Source of the DNA: Paenibacillus antri
GTDB taxonomy: Bacteria; Bacillota; Bacilli; Paenibacillales; YIM-B00363
Length of the DNA: 64,000 nt
NCBI RefSeq assembly: GCF_005765165.1
Contig: NZ_VCIW01000005.1
Span: 62,001-126,000, forward strand
Direction of reading: 5' to 3'
The stretch's first letter is position 1; every line of letters starts with the position of its first letter. Below, piece after piece: positions 42,917-50,758 of this stretch. Made by a program: the position numbers and the translations under genes. The notes below the pieces were generated by a model, which worked only from the letters and a program-made list of their open reading frames with translations, did no database searches and was not told the DNA's origin.

Positions 42917-43437
42917 ACGCGAAGTCGGCCGCATTCATCGGGCTTCGGCTGCTAGCCTTATACTGGGGCGTTCGCAGTCTTGAAGCGTGGGGCCAGCTGT
43001 TGACGCTGCTCGTCCCGGAGCTGCCCTGGGGCGAAATCAATCGTTCCTCCGTGGCGATCGCGGGGATGATTCCCGGCGCCGTACAAGGGGGGATCGCCGT
43101 CGTCCTCTGGCTGTCGGCGAGGCGAGCGGCGTCCGCGATCGCCGGCACGCGGAAGTCGGCCGAACCGGAAGGGGAGCCGTTCAGGGACGATTGGGCGGCG
43201 CCGGCGTTCGCCGTCGCGGGCATCGTCGTGGCCGTCTCGGCGGTTCCCGGATTGGCCGGGTCGACGTACACGATCATGCAGCCGCCCGTATTCGGGTTCG
43301 AGCTCAACGAGTACCAGACGATCGTATACAGAGGCGCGTTGATCGAAGGCTTCGTACAGCTTGCGCTCGGACTCGCTATGGCGTTCGGTTCGCGCGGAAT
43401 GGCGGCGATCGTCGAGCGTTTCGGATTTCGGCGTTGA
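42913..43437 (+). CDS. hypothetical membrane protein
   Basis: A 174-residue protein with four hydrophobic stretches (about 8-34, 47-67, 94-112, 140-162). It overlaps the GNAT gene by 4 bp, so the two are coupled. The middle loop is charged (RKSAEPEGEPFRDD). The end (FGFRR) is basic. I recognise no family. The following kinase gene begins after 81 bp with its own Shine-Dalgarno. Confidence 0.75.
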   Translation: MNAKSAAFIGLRLLALYWGVRSLEAWGQLLTLLVPELPWGEINRSSVAIAGMIPGAVQGGIAVVLWLSARRAASAIAGTRKSAEPEGEPFRDDWAAPAFAVAGIVVAVSAVPGLAGSTYTIMQPPVFGFELNEYQTIVYRGALIEGFVQLALGLAMAFGSRGMAAIVERFGFRR

Positions 43438-43518
43438 ACGGTGCGGAGGACTTCCGATTGCGGATGTCTTCCTTTTTTTATATAGTAGAGAAGGTTTTTG
43501 CGATAGGAGGGGAGTCCT

Positions 43519-44355
43519 ATGGGGGATATGAAAGAATCTATCGGCATCGACGCCGGAGGCACGTTAATCAAAATCGCGCACGAGACGCCGGACGGCGCCG
43601 TGCGTTTTCTTAAATTCAGGTCGGACGATCTCGAGGGGGCGGCGGCATGGCTGCTGGGGCGCGGGGACGGCGCGACCGTCGCTCTAACGGGCGGCAAGGC
43701 GAAACCGCTGCAAGCGTTGATCGGGCGCCCGGCGTCGTATTTGGTCGAATTCGAAGCGACCTGCAGCGGCGTTCGTTGGTTGATGCGCCGCGACGGCATG
43801 GAGCAAGGTTCGTTCCTGCTTACGAACGTGGGGACCGGAACGTCGATTCACCATGTCGACGGGGAACGGCATACGCGCATCGGCGGCACCGGCGTCGGAG
43901 GCGGCACGCTCGTCGGGCTGTCCGCGATGACGACCGGCGTGCGGGAATTCGATGAAATCGTGCGTTTGGCTTCCACGGGGAAGCGCGACGAGATCGATCT
44001 GCTCGTCCGTCACATCTACGAAGGTTCGACGCCGCCGATTCCGGGCGAGCTGACGGCCAGCAACTTCGGACGATGGCTCCAAACCGGCGGCAGCGACCGG
44101 CCGGAAGACGTGCTCGCGTCCATCGTCGGCCTCGTCGGCGAGACGGTCGCGTCGGTCAGCGTCCATGCGGCCGGACAATGCGGCGCGTCTTGCGTGCTCT
44201 ACATCGGCTCGTCGTTCATTCGCAACGATCTGCTCCGCAAGGTCGTCGCCGGGTACACGGAGCTGCGCGGGTCGCGCGCGGTCATGGTGCCGGACGGGGA
44301 ATACAGCGGAGCGCTCGGCGCGCTGCTGTCTTTGAGGACGGAGGAAGCGGGATGA
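43519..44355 (+). CDS. coaW: type II pantothenate kinase
   Basis: A 278-residue type II (eukaryotic-like) pantothenate kinase of the ASKHA fold, which starts coenzyme A synthesis. Motifs: IGIDAGGTLIKIA (phosphate 1), LTNVGTGTSIHHVDGERHTRIGGTGVGGGTLVGL (phosphate 2 and substrate region), and CVLYIGSSFIRND near the C-terminus. It matches the staphylococcal/Bacillus CoaW length. ATG 43519 with AGGAGGGGAG upstream. It overlaps the following membrane gene by 4 bp. These kinases are resistant to CoA feedback. Confidence 0.94.
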   Translation: MGDMKESIGIDAGGTLIKIAHETPDGAVRFLKFRSDDLEGAAAWLLGRGDGATVALTGGKAKPLQALIGRPASYLVEFEATCSGVRWLMRRDGMEQGSFLLTNVGTGTSIHHVDGERHTRIGGTGVGGGTLVGLSAMTTGVREFDEIVRLASTGKRDEIDLLVRHIYEGSTPPIPGELTASNFGRWLQTGGSDRPEDVLASIVGLVGETVASVSVHAAGQCGASCVLYIGSSFIRNDLLRKVVAGYTELRGSRAVMVPDGEYSGALGALLSLRTEEAG

Positions 44356-44741
44356 AGCGTTGGCTGCAGCGTACCGGAGGCGTCTTCCTCGGTTACGCGT
44401 TCGCAGAGCTGCTTCTGCACGCGGCGCGCGCGTCCGCCTACGGTTTGAAGGCGCAGACGCTCGCGGGGAAGCTCGGCGCGCTCTTGTTCGGCGTCGCCGT
44501 CTTGGCGGGCTGTATCGTCTGGCTGAAGCGGCGCTTCCCGAGGAGCTTCTATCACGGGTTTATCGTGTCGACCGGATTGTTCTTCAGCTTCGATATCGTA
44601 ACGTTCCATTGGATCTTCGGACTCCATCGCATTACGGACGGGCCGGAAGCGAACGTCTTGGAGCCGATTCTCGTGGCGGCCGGCTGCTTTTTGCTGGTTC
44701 GCGGTTTGCGGGACGAGCTTCGTTTTCAAAATAACAATTGA
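44352..44741 (+). CDS. small membrane protein, DUF2243-like
   Basis: A 129-residue protein with four hydrophobic helices. The segment FFSFDIVTFHWIFGLHRITD then GPEANVLEPILVAAG recalls DUF2243 proteins, which have a similar D-x3-FH-x4-LH pattern. The histidines in such proteins might bind heme or metal, but this is unproven. ATG 44352 overlaps the coaW stop (ATGA). It is the last gene of that operon. Confidence 0.7.
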   Translation: MKRWLQRTGGVFLGYAFAELLLHAARASAYGLKAQTLAGKLGALLFGVAVLAGCIVWLKRRFPRSFYHGFIVSTGLFFSFDIVTFHWIFGLHRITDGPEANVLEPILVAAGCFLLVRGLRDELRFQNNN

Positions 44742-44760
44742 AAATGATTGAAAAAATGCG

Positions 44761-44790
44761 TTGACAAAACGATTGCGTATCCTTTATATT
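44761..44790 (+). promoter_or_regulatory. strong sigma-A promoter of the micro-ORF cluster
   Basis: A perfect TTGACA (44761-44766), 17-18 bp, and TTATAT/TATATT (44784-44790). A/T-rich DNA lies just upstream (ACAATTGAAAATGATTG), which may act as an UP element. Confidence 0.8.
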
Positions 44791-44838
44791 TACTCAAGGG
44801 AAAACATTCCCAATACTTAATGAAGGGGTGATGGAACA

Positions 44839-44931
44839 TGTTTACGATCGCGACGACGGCTCTTACGGCACAACTGAACAGAACGTCTTTGCTTCACCCG
44901 GTTCCGTCATACCCGGGAGCGCAACGCTGAC
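44839..44931 (+). CDS. 30-residue leader-type ORF
   Basis: ATG 44839 with AAGGGG 9-10 bp upstream, directly after a strong promoter. The peptide (MFTIATTALTAQLNRTSLLH, then PVPSYPGAQR) has five Thr and four Leu codons in 19 residues. It is followed 45 bp later by a strong terminator. This is the layout of a transcription-attenuation leader or a very small independent gene. No homologue is recognised. Confidence 0.5.
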
Positions 44932-44976
44932 GCTTGATGTCTTCAGCCTGCGGTCCATATGTGTGATGGGTAACTC

Positions 44977-45010
44977 AGCCACGGTGAACGACGTTCGCCG
45001 TGGCTTTTTT
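44977..45010 (+). terminator. strong terminator/attenuator inside the micro-ORF cluster
   Basis: AGCCACGG-T-GAAC / GTTC-G-CCGTGGCT (44977-45005): 12 bp of pairing with one internal mismatch and a GAC loop, followed by six T residues. It separates the 30-residue ORF from the two downstream small ORFs. Confidence 0.85.
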
Positions 45011-45043
45011 ACGTCCAAAATCGAGAGGAGCGATCAACAAAAC

Positions 45044-45139
45044 ATGCAGCAGCACACCGTCGGTAATGTCATGGTAGTCTCGATGTTTCAATCGCAACGT
45101 TTGGCAAAGCACTACAATAAAACAAGAAAACGAAGGTGA
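45044..45139 (+). CDS. 31-residue basic small ORF
   Basis: ATG 45044 preceded by GAGGAG about 14 bp upstream, with TGA at 45137-45139. The peptide MQQHTVGNVMVVSMFQSQRL then AKHYNKTRKRR ends strongly basic. The last bases (AAGGTGA) form part of the ribosome binding site of the next ORF, suggesting coupling. No family recognised. Confidence 0.45.
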   Translation: MQQHTVGNVMVVSMFQSQRLAKHYNKTRKRR

Positions 45140-45148
45140 AGGTTAACC

Positions 45149-45337
45149 ATGGAATTGATGGGTTACGTAGCGGAACAATTGTCCGCACAGAAGCATAGCA
45201 ACCTGGAATACGAAGCGCACTTGGCGCTTCTCGCGAAGACGAACGCAGCGCGTCCGTCGTGGAAGCGCGCATTCGCGTTCAAACTGTGGAACGTCGAAGT
45301 GACGGTCCGTACCGCTCGCAAGACGGTTCATATGTAA
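45149..45337 (+). CDS. 62-residue basic small protein, function unknown
   Basis: ATG 45149 with AAGGTGAAGG upstream, 10 bp after the previous stop. The protein begins MELMGYVAEQLSAQKHSNLE and ends in an amphipathic basic half (RPSWKRAFAFKLWNVEVTVR). It is followed by a strong bidirectional hairpin. Its composition (basic C-terminus with Trp and Phe) would fit a membrane-surface or nucleic-acid-binding peptide. I do not recognise a family; translation signals make it likely real. Confidence 0.6.
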   Translation: MELMGYVAEQLSAQKHSNLEYEAHLALLAKTNAARPSWKRAFAFKLWNVEVTVRTARKTVHM

Positions 45338-45347
45338 TGTTCCATAG

Positions 45348-45397
45348 AAAAAGCGGCGCGTTTCGGAAACCCGAAGGTTTCGAACGCGCCGCTTTTT
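45348..45397 (+). terminator. terminator closing the micro-ORF cluster
   Basis: AAAAAGCGGCGCGTT (45348-45362) pairs with AACGCGCCGCTTTTT (45383-45397), 15 bp, enclosing an inner GAAACC-CGAA-GGTTTC stem. T residues follow. Confidence 0.85.
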
Positions 45398-45474
45398 TCA
45401 TTTTCAAGACGAGCTCGCCGCTCTTATGGTAAAATGTCATGATCCTACCATTATAATGATAAGGGGTATCGCGC

Positions 45475-45969
45475 ATGACGGTTGCAATGCTAATCATCGA
45501 TATGCAAGTCGGGTTTATCGGCGACGAGAAGAGGAAGGACGACGTTCGCGTCGCATCGGAGTATATCAATTATTCGGCGAATCTCCTTCGTCGGAGCGGC
45601 CATATCGTCGTCCACGTGCAGGACGAGGACGTCGAAGGAGGACGGGAGTCCTCGAACTACGAGATCGTTCCGTCGATCGAACGCGCCTCCGGGGATTTAT
45701 ACGTAAATAAGAAATGGTCGAACTCGTTCTGGAATACCGAGCTGGAGTCGATGCTTAAGGAGCGCGGCGTTCGTTACGTGATCGTCTCCGGGTTCGCGGC
45801 GGAGCATTGCGTGTTGTTTACGTATAACGGAGCTTCGGAGAGAGGCTTCAGTCCCGCGGTGCTTCAGCGCGGCGTCATCGGGGAGCGGGAAGGGTCCGCC
45901 GAGACGCTGCAGCGGGATCGGGCCGTCATTTCTCACAACGTCATCGGTTGGTTGACGGAGAAACGATAG
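45475..45969 (+). CDS. isochorismatase-family cysteine hydrolase
   Basis: A 164-residue hydrolase with the Asp-Lys-Cys triad of the family: D9 in LIIDMQ, K80 (or K79) in VNKKWSNSFW, and C112 in AAEHCVLFTYNG with the preceding cis-peptide region VSGFAAEHC. It is of nicotinamidase/isochorismatase type, but the substrate is undetermined. A TATAAT (45450 region) and AAGGGG precede ATG 45475. Confidence 0.92.
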   Translation: MTVAMLIIDMQVGFIGDEKRKDDVRVASEYINYSANLLRRSGHIVVHVQDEDVEGGRESSNYEIVPSIERASGDLYVNKKWSNSFWNTELESMLKERGVRYVIVSGFAAEHCVLFTYNGASERGFSPAVLQRGVIGEREGSAETLQRDRAVISHNVIGWLTEKR

Positions 45970-45992
45970 AATAGAAAAGAGAGAAAAAACAT

Positions 45993-46895
45993 ATGAAAGC
46001 AGGCGTCGGATACGCCATACTGGCTTATATCTCATGGGGCTTGCTCCCGCTGTATTGGAACTTGTTCAAGGGGATGCCTTCGGACGTCGTGCTCGGTCAT
46101 CGCGTCGTATGGTCGTTCCTGTTCGTGTTGTGCCTATTGGCTTGGTCCAAGCGGCTGAAAGAATGGAAATGGATGTTCCGGTCGAAGCGGTCGTTGTTTT
46201 CGGTCGTCGCGGCATCGGCGCTCATCTCCGCGAATTGGCTGCTGTTCATTCACGCCGTGAACAGCGGACACGTCGTCGAAGCGAGCCTCGGGTATTATAT
46301 CAATCCTCTCGTAAGCGTCGTATTGGCGGTCTTCTTCCTCGGCGAGCGTCCGAAGCCGCTGCAGTGGGCGGCGATCGCCCTGGCGGCGGTCGGCGTCGCG
46401 CTGCTGACGATCTCGTTCGGCAAGCCGCCGTGGATCGCGCTTGCGCTGGCGGTCAGTTTCGCGTTCTATGGCGTCGTTAAGAAAAAGTCGTCCGCCGACG
46501 CGGCCTCCGGATTATTCGGCGAGACGTTGGTCGTGCTGCCCCCGGCGCTGATCTATCTGCTCTTCGCGGGCGGCCTGGACGCGCCGTTCCGATCCGTCGA
46601 CGCCTGGCCTCTGTTGCTCGCCGGCGTCGCGACGACGCTTCCGCTGCTCTGGTTCGCGCAGGCGGCGAAGCGATTGCCGCTGTCCACCGTCGGCTTGATC
46701 CAATACGTCTCGCCGACGATCACGCTCGCGATCGGCGTCTTGCTCTTTCGGGAGCCGTTCACGAACGGGCATGCCTGGAGCTTCGCGCTCATCTGGAGCG
46801 CGCTTGCGTTGTACACGGTCGCTTCTCTGCGGTCGGCGCGACCGACGCGGCCTTCGCGGCCGGCTCCCGCGAGCACAGAAAGCGGCGCGAACTGA
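45993..46895 (+). CDS. rarD: EamA-family transporter RarD
   Basis: A 300-residue membrane protein with about ten helices in two EamA repeats. The start KAGVGYAILAYISWGLLPLYWNLFKGMPSDVVLGHRVVWS is diagnostic of RarD (chloramphenicol-sensitive/rarD subfamily of drug-metabolite transporters). The second half has SYVSPTITLAIGVLLFREPF-like sequence (IQYVSPTITLAIGVLLFREP). ATG 45993 follows AAAGAGAG. The substrate is unknown. Confidence 0.93.
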   Translation: MKAGVGYAILAYISWGLLPLYWNLFKGMPSDVVLGHRVVWSFLFVLCLLAWSKRLKEWKWMFRSKRSLFSVVAASALISANWLLFIHAVNSGHVVEASLGYYINPLVSVVLAVFFLGERPKPLQWAAIALAAVGVALLTISFGKPPWIALALAVSFAFYGVVKKKSSADAASGLFGETLVVLPPALIYLLFAGGLDAPFRSVDAWPLLLAGVATTLPLLWFAQAAKRLPLSTVGLIQYVSPTITLAIGVLLFREPFTNGHAWSFALIWSALALYTVASLRSARPTRPSRPAPASTESGAN

Positions 46896-46956
46896 TTAAT
46901 GGAGTTAATATTTATGAGATTAATAATTAATACAATGAACGATGAGGTGGACGAGC

Positions 46957-47460
46957 ATGATTCGCCAAGCGGAAGCGCGGGATTTACCGGCGATACTGGA
47001 CATTTATAACGACGCGATCCTGCATACGACGGCCGTCTACGACTACGAGCCGCATCCTCTAGAGAAGCGGAAACAGTGGTACGACGCGAAGGTCGAGGAA
47101 GGGTACCCGGTCCTCGTCTACGAAAGCGACGGCCGCGTCGCGGGCTTCGCTTCGTTCGGTCCGTTCCGCGCTTGGGCGGCGTATCGGTACACGATCGAGC
47201 ATTCGATATACGTTCATCGCGATTTTCGAAAGCAAGGCATCGGCAGAGCGCTCTTGGAACGTTTGATCGACATCGCGAACGAACGGGAGTATGCGGTCAT
47301 GGTCGGCGGGATCGACGCCTCCAACGCGAATAGCATTCGCTTGCACGAGAAACTCGGCTTCCGGCATTCCGGCACGATCGCGAAGGCCGGTTACAAGTTC
47401 GGGCGATGGTTGGATCTTGCGTTTTATCAATTGGAATTGATCGGTCCGAAGCAACCGTAG
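46957..47460 (+). CDS. GNAT N-acetyltransferase, phosphinothricin acetyltransferase-like
   Basis: A 167-residue GNAT enzyme related to phosphinothricin/methionine sulfoximine acetyltransferases: IRQAEARDLPAILDIYNDAI at the N-terminus, EHSIYVHRDFRKQGIGRALLERLIDIA as the acetyl-CoA site, and GGIDASNANSIRLHEKLGFRHSGTI. ATG 46957 follows GATGAGGTGG. Most chromosomal homologues detoxify amino-acid analogues, but specificity cannot be read from sequence. Confidence 0.92.
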   Translation: MIRQAEARDLPAILDIYNDAILHTTAVYDYEPHPLEKRKQWYDAKVEEGYPVLVYESDGRVAGFASFGPFRAWAAYRYTIEHSIYVHRDFRKQGIGRALLERLIDIANEREYAVMVGGIDASNANSIRLHEKLGFRHSGTIAKAGYKFGRWLDLAFYQLELIGPKQP

Positions 47461-47504
47461 TTAATAAATAGATCATATCTATTCGGATAGGAAAGAGGGA
47501 TCGT

Positions 47505-48290
47505 ATGATCAAATTGGCTGCATTCGACGTCGACGGGACGCTCCGGGAACGCGACTACTTGCCTGATTCGACCCGTACGGCGCTGCGTAAACTTAAGGAA
47601 AAGGGCGTAGCGCTAGCGATTTGCACCGGCCGCAGCGAGTTCGAGCTCGTCGCGCTGCGGGAAGAGCTCGGGATCGATTGGGCGGTGTCGTGCAACGGAA
47701 GCCATATCGGGTACCGGGGGACGACGGTGGCGGGGACGCCTTTTCCTAAGGAGCTGATTCAGTCTTGGCTGACGCTGGCCGAGGCGCGAGGGCATGAGGT
47801 GCTGCTGTACGCCGCGGATTCGATGTATTTGAATCGGGCGGATGCGCCGCGGTTCCGGCAAGCGCAGTCGGAGATCGGGTTTCTTGAACCGACGGTGTTG
47901 TCTGCGGAACTTCGGGCGGCGATTCCGGACATCTACCAGTGCATCGTCTATTGCGAGGCGGACGAGCAGGGAGCCTACACGTCTCTCGCGGAGGGGGATC
48001 TCTATGTGCACCGCTGGCGCCCGTGGGCGGTCGACTTCAACCCGCGCGGCATGAATAAGGCCGTCGGGTTGAAACGGTTATTGGAGCATCTGTCGTTGGC
48101 GCCGGAGGAAGCCGCCGCGTTCGGCGACGGCCTGAACGATCTCGAGATGATGGCGCTCGTCGGCAGCGCGATCGTCATGGGGAACGGGTGCGACGAGCTG
48201 AAGGCGCTCGCGACGTTCGTGACGAAGTCGCTTCACGAAGACGGCATCGCGCACGCCGTGGACCATCTGGAACGAACGGCGGCGATTTAA
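47505..48290 (+). CDS. Cof-type HAD-IIB phosphatase
   Basis: A 261-residue HAD hydrolase with nucleophile Asp in FDVDGTLRE (D9 and D11), the Cof-type cap (about 80-190) and the motif IV sequence FGDGLNDLEMM near residue 206. Enzymes of this group dephosphorylate sugar phosphates, flavin or cofactors. ATG 47505 follows GAAAGAGGG. It lies 21 bp before the SDR gene, so the two are likely cotranscribed. Confidence 0.93.
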   Translation: MIKLAAFDVDGTLRERDYLPDSTRTALRKLKEKGVALAICTGRSEFELVALREELGIDWAVSCNGSHIGYRGTTVAGTPFPKELIQSWLTLAEARGHEVLLYAADSMYLNRADAPRFRQAQSEIGFLEPTVLSAELRAAIPDIYQCIVYCEADEQGAYTSLAEGDLYVHRWRPWAVDFNPRGMNKAVGLKRLLEHLSLAPEEAAAFGDGLNDLEMMALVGSAIVMGNGCDELKALATFVTKSLHEDGIAHAVDHLERTAAI

Positions 48291-48311
48291 TTCGGCAGGG
48301 GAGGGACGCGT

Positions 48312-49157
48312 ATGGCTTCGGAAACGCGAGTCGCGATCGTGACCGGCGCCTCGAGCGGCTTCGGCCAACTCGCTTCGGTCGAGCTGGCGCGCCGCGGATA
48401 TACGGTCGTAGCGACGATGCGCGACCCGGAAGGACGCGGACGGCGTCTGTTCGAAGCGGCGGCTCGGGAAGGCGTCGAGCGGCGCATCGTTCCGTCGCGG
48501 CTCGACGTGACGGACGCGAGCCGCTCGGAGGCGGTCGTCGCGGAGACGATCGCGTCGTACGGGCGCATCGACGTGCTCGTGAACAACGCGGGCTTCGCGC
48601 AAGGCGGCTTCGTCGAGGACGTGTCGCTCGAGGCGATGCGGGCGCAGTTCGAGACGAACGTGTGGGGCACGATCGCGATGACGAAGGCGGCGCTGCCTCA
48701 TATGCGGGAGCGGCGCGGCGGCAAGATCGTGAATATGAGCAGCGTCAGCGGCCGGATCGCGATCCCCGGCTTCGCGCCGTACGCCGCGTCGAAGTACGCG
48801 ATCGAAGGCTTCAGCGAGGCGCTGCGACTCGAGATGCGGCCGTTCGGCGTGTTCGTCGTGTTGATCGAACCGGCTTCGTACCGGACCGACATCTGGGACA
48901 AGGGCTTCGCGACGATGGCCGGCGGTGCCGATTCGGCGTTCGCGAAGCCGCTCGCCCGCATCCGCGGCATAGCGGAGCGGTCCGCCCGCAATGGCGGCGA
49001 CCCGCGGGACGTGGCGCGGCTGATCGGACGCATCGCGGACGCCCGCCGGCCGCGGCTTCGGTACGCGATCCCGCGCGGCGCGGGCTGGATGGCGGCGGCG
49101 CGGGATTTGCTGCCGTGGTCATGGTACGAGGCGGCGATCGGGCGCTTGCTGCGCTAG
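48312..49157 (+). CDS. short-chain dehydrogenase/reductase
   Basis: A 281-residue classical SDR: NAD(P)-binding TGASSGFGQLA near residue 13, NNAGFAQGG, catalytic Ser in VNMSSVSGRIAI and the Y-x3-K in APYAASKYAIEG. A C-terminal extension (RGAGWMAAARDLLPWSWYEAAI) is probably membrane-associated or capping. ATG 48312 follows GGGGAGGG. It belongs to the group acting on hydrophobic or sterol-like substrates, but the substrate is open. The tandem repeat array begins 24 bp downstream of its stop. Confidence 0.92.
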   Translation: MASETRVAIVTGASSGFGQLASVELARRGYTVVATMRDPEGRGRRLFEAAAREGVERRIVPSRLDVTDASRSEAVVAETIASYGRIDVLVNNAGFAQGGFVEDVSLEAMRAQFETNVWGTIAMTKAALPHMRERRGGKIVNMSSVSGRIAIPGFAPYAASKYAIEGFSEALRLEMRPFGVFVVLIEPASYRTDIWDKGFATMAGGADSAFAKPLARIRGIAERSARNGGDPRDVARLIGRIADARRPRLRYAIPRGAGWMAAARDLLPWSWYEAAIGRLLR

Positions 49158-49180
49158 CTCCGGCCGGCCTCCCGAGGACG

Positions 49181-49674
49181 CCGGAGCGCGAAATAGTCGG
49201 AGTTAATCCGATTACAGGCCGCTTGGCGGCGCCGGAGCGCGAAATAGTCGGAGATTGTCCGACTACAGGCCGCTTGGCGGCGCCGAAGCGCGACATAGTC
49301 GGAGATTGTCCGACTACAGGCCGCTGGGCGGCGCCGGAGCGCGAAATAGTCGGAGTTAATCCGACTACAGGCCGCTGGGCGGCGCCGGAGCGCGAAATAG
49401 TCGGAGTTAATCCGACTACAGGCCGCTTGGCGGCGCCGGAGCGCGAAATAGTCGGAGATTGTCCGACTACAGGCCGCTGGGCGGCACCAGAGCGTGAAAT
49501 AGTCGGAGTTAATCCGACTACAGGCCGCTGGGCGGCGCCGGAGCGCGAAATAGTCGGAGATTGTCCGACTACAGGCCGCTGGGCGGCACCGGAGCGCGAA
49601 ATAGTCGGAGTTAATCCGACTACAGGTCGCTGGGCGGCACCGGAGCGTGAATTAGTCGGAGATTCTCCGACTTT
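49181..49674. repeat. array of about 9.7 tandem 51-bp hairpin repeats
   Basis: Units begin at 49181, 49232, 49283, 49334, 49385, 49436, 49487, 49538, 49589 and 49640 with exactly 51-bp spacing. Each holds an 8-bp-stem hairpin TAGTCGGA-(GTTAA or GATTG)-TCCGACTA and a second weaker stem GCCGC/GCGGC. Loop types run GTTAA, GATTG, GATTG, GTTAA, GTTAA, GATTG, GTTAA, GATTG, GTTAA, then GATTC in the last partial unit. The first unit has one change in its right arm. Because 51 is a multiple of three, all six frames stay partly open, giving spurious long reading frames. There are no spacers, so it is not CRISPR. Confidence 0.95.
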
Positions 49675-50053
49675 ATCTGATGAACCGGGGAGCCGCTCCC
49701 TAATCGGTTGACGCGCCGCCCCGAATATTGTTAAACCCCGCCGCATTCTCCTCTAACCTCCCGTCTACCGAAACAAATTACATACCAAACCGGGGCGCGC
49801 CTCCCCAACAATGCCTGCACGCAGCCGCGAAGAATGCGGAACCTGCAGCATTTCCCTCGAGCTTTCCGCCCCCGCCGAAACGAAAGATTCCGATCGATGA
49901 TGGACGCGTCCCCAATCTAGCATTCGCAGTATGACCTTAACCGCATGAAATTCATGGTAGTCATCCTTAACCATGTTCTTTATAATAGCTGGAAGAGCTT
50001 GTATCCGTTTGGATAAAGATGCAACAAACGTTCGAAGAGGTGGGAGAAGCGTC
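49675..50053. other. intergenic region without a gene between repeat array and ABC operon
   Basis: No convincing reading frame or RNA gene was seen. Close to its right end a TATAAT (49981-49986, TTTATAATAG) may be the -10 of the ABC operon promoter, with TTAACC about 16 bp upstream, and GAGGTGGGAGAAG precedes the first start codon. Confidence 0.5.
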
Positions 50054-50758
50054 ATGGGCGGAGAGCCGCAACCGATTCTTAGGGCTGTAAGCGTTTCCAG
50101 AGTGTTCGGACAAGGCGAAGGGGCGGTGCATGCGCTGCGCAACGCGAATCTGGCGATTCCGCGCGGGAGGCTTGTCGCGCTGAAAGGGAGATCCGGTTCC
50201 GGCAAGACGACGCTGCTGAACCTGTTGGCGACGTTGGATGCGCCGACGTCGGGCCATGTGTTCTACGACGGTAGAGACGTTCAGGCGATGACCGACGGAG
50301 CCCGAGACGAACTGCGGCGTACGGAAATCGGCCTTATTTTCCAGTCGTTCGGCCTCGTGCCGTTTATGTCCGCTTACGAGAACGTCGAGTTCTCGCAGCG
50401 CATCGCGGGCGTGACGCCGGCGGCGCGCCGGAAGGAGAACGCTCTGCAGGCGTTGGAGTTCGTAGGGCTTAAGCCGCGCATGCACCATCGCCCGCAGGAG
50501 ATGTCCGGCGGGGAGCAGCAGCGCACCGCCATCGCGCGGGCGATCGCGCATCGGCCGAAGGTGCTGCTCGCGGACGAGCCGACGGCGGAGCTCGACACGA
50601 AGATGGGTTTTCAAATCATTAAGGTGTTTCGCGACTTGGTGGAGCAGGAAGGGATCAGCATCGTAATGACGACGCACGACCCGGCGATCATGGACGTCGT
50701 CGATAACGTATACGCATTGGAGGATGGGGAAATTGTCGAACAACAAGGCGAACGGTAA
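50054..50758 (+). CDS. MacB/LolD-type ABC transporter ATP-binding protein
   Basis: A 234-residue ATPase: Walker A GRSGSGKTTLLNLLATLD, Q-loop GLIFQSFGLVPFMS, signature MSGGEQQRTAIARAIA, Walker B VLLADEPTAELD, H-loop MTTHDP. It is of the MacB/LolD class that powers FtsX-type permeases. ATG 50054 follows GAGGTGGGAG. The adaptor gene overlaps its end. Together with the permease at 51.86 kb it forms a tripartite-like export or mechanotransmission system at the cell envelope. Confidence 0.93.
   Translation: MGGEPQPILRAVSVSRVFGQGEGAVHALRNANLAIPRGRLVALKGRSGSGKTTLLNLLATLDAPTSGHVFYDGRDVQAMTDGARDELRRTEIGLIFQSFGLVPFMSAYENVEFSQRIAGVTPAARRKENALQALEFVGLKPRMHHRPQEMSGGEQQRTAIARAIAHRPKVLLADEPTAELDTKMGFQIIKVFRDLVEQEGISIVMTTHDPAIMDVVDNVYALEDGEIVEQQGER

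Noticed and set aside
44741-44760. Fur box in ACAATTGAAAATGATTG
   Set aside because: Only partly matches the Fur consensus and no iron-related gene is nearby.
49181-49674. CRISPR array
   Set aside because: Units are contiguous and nearly identical with no unique spacers, and no cas genes are present in the window.
48188-49711. 507-codon plus-strand and 311-codon minus-strand (48811-49746) proteins over the repeat array
   Set aside because: They arise from 51-bp repeats and overlap the SDR gene out of frame; no start signals.
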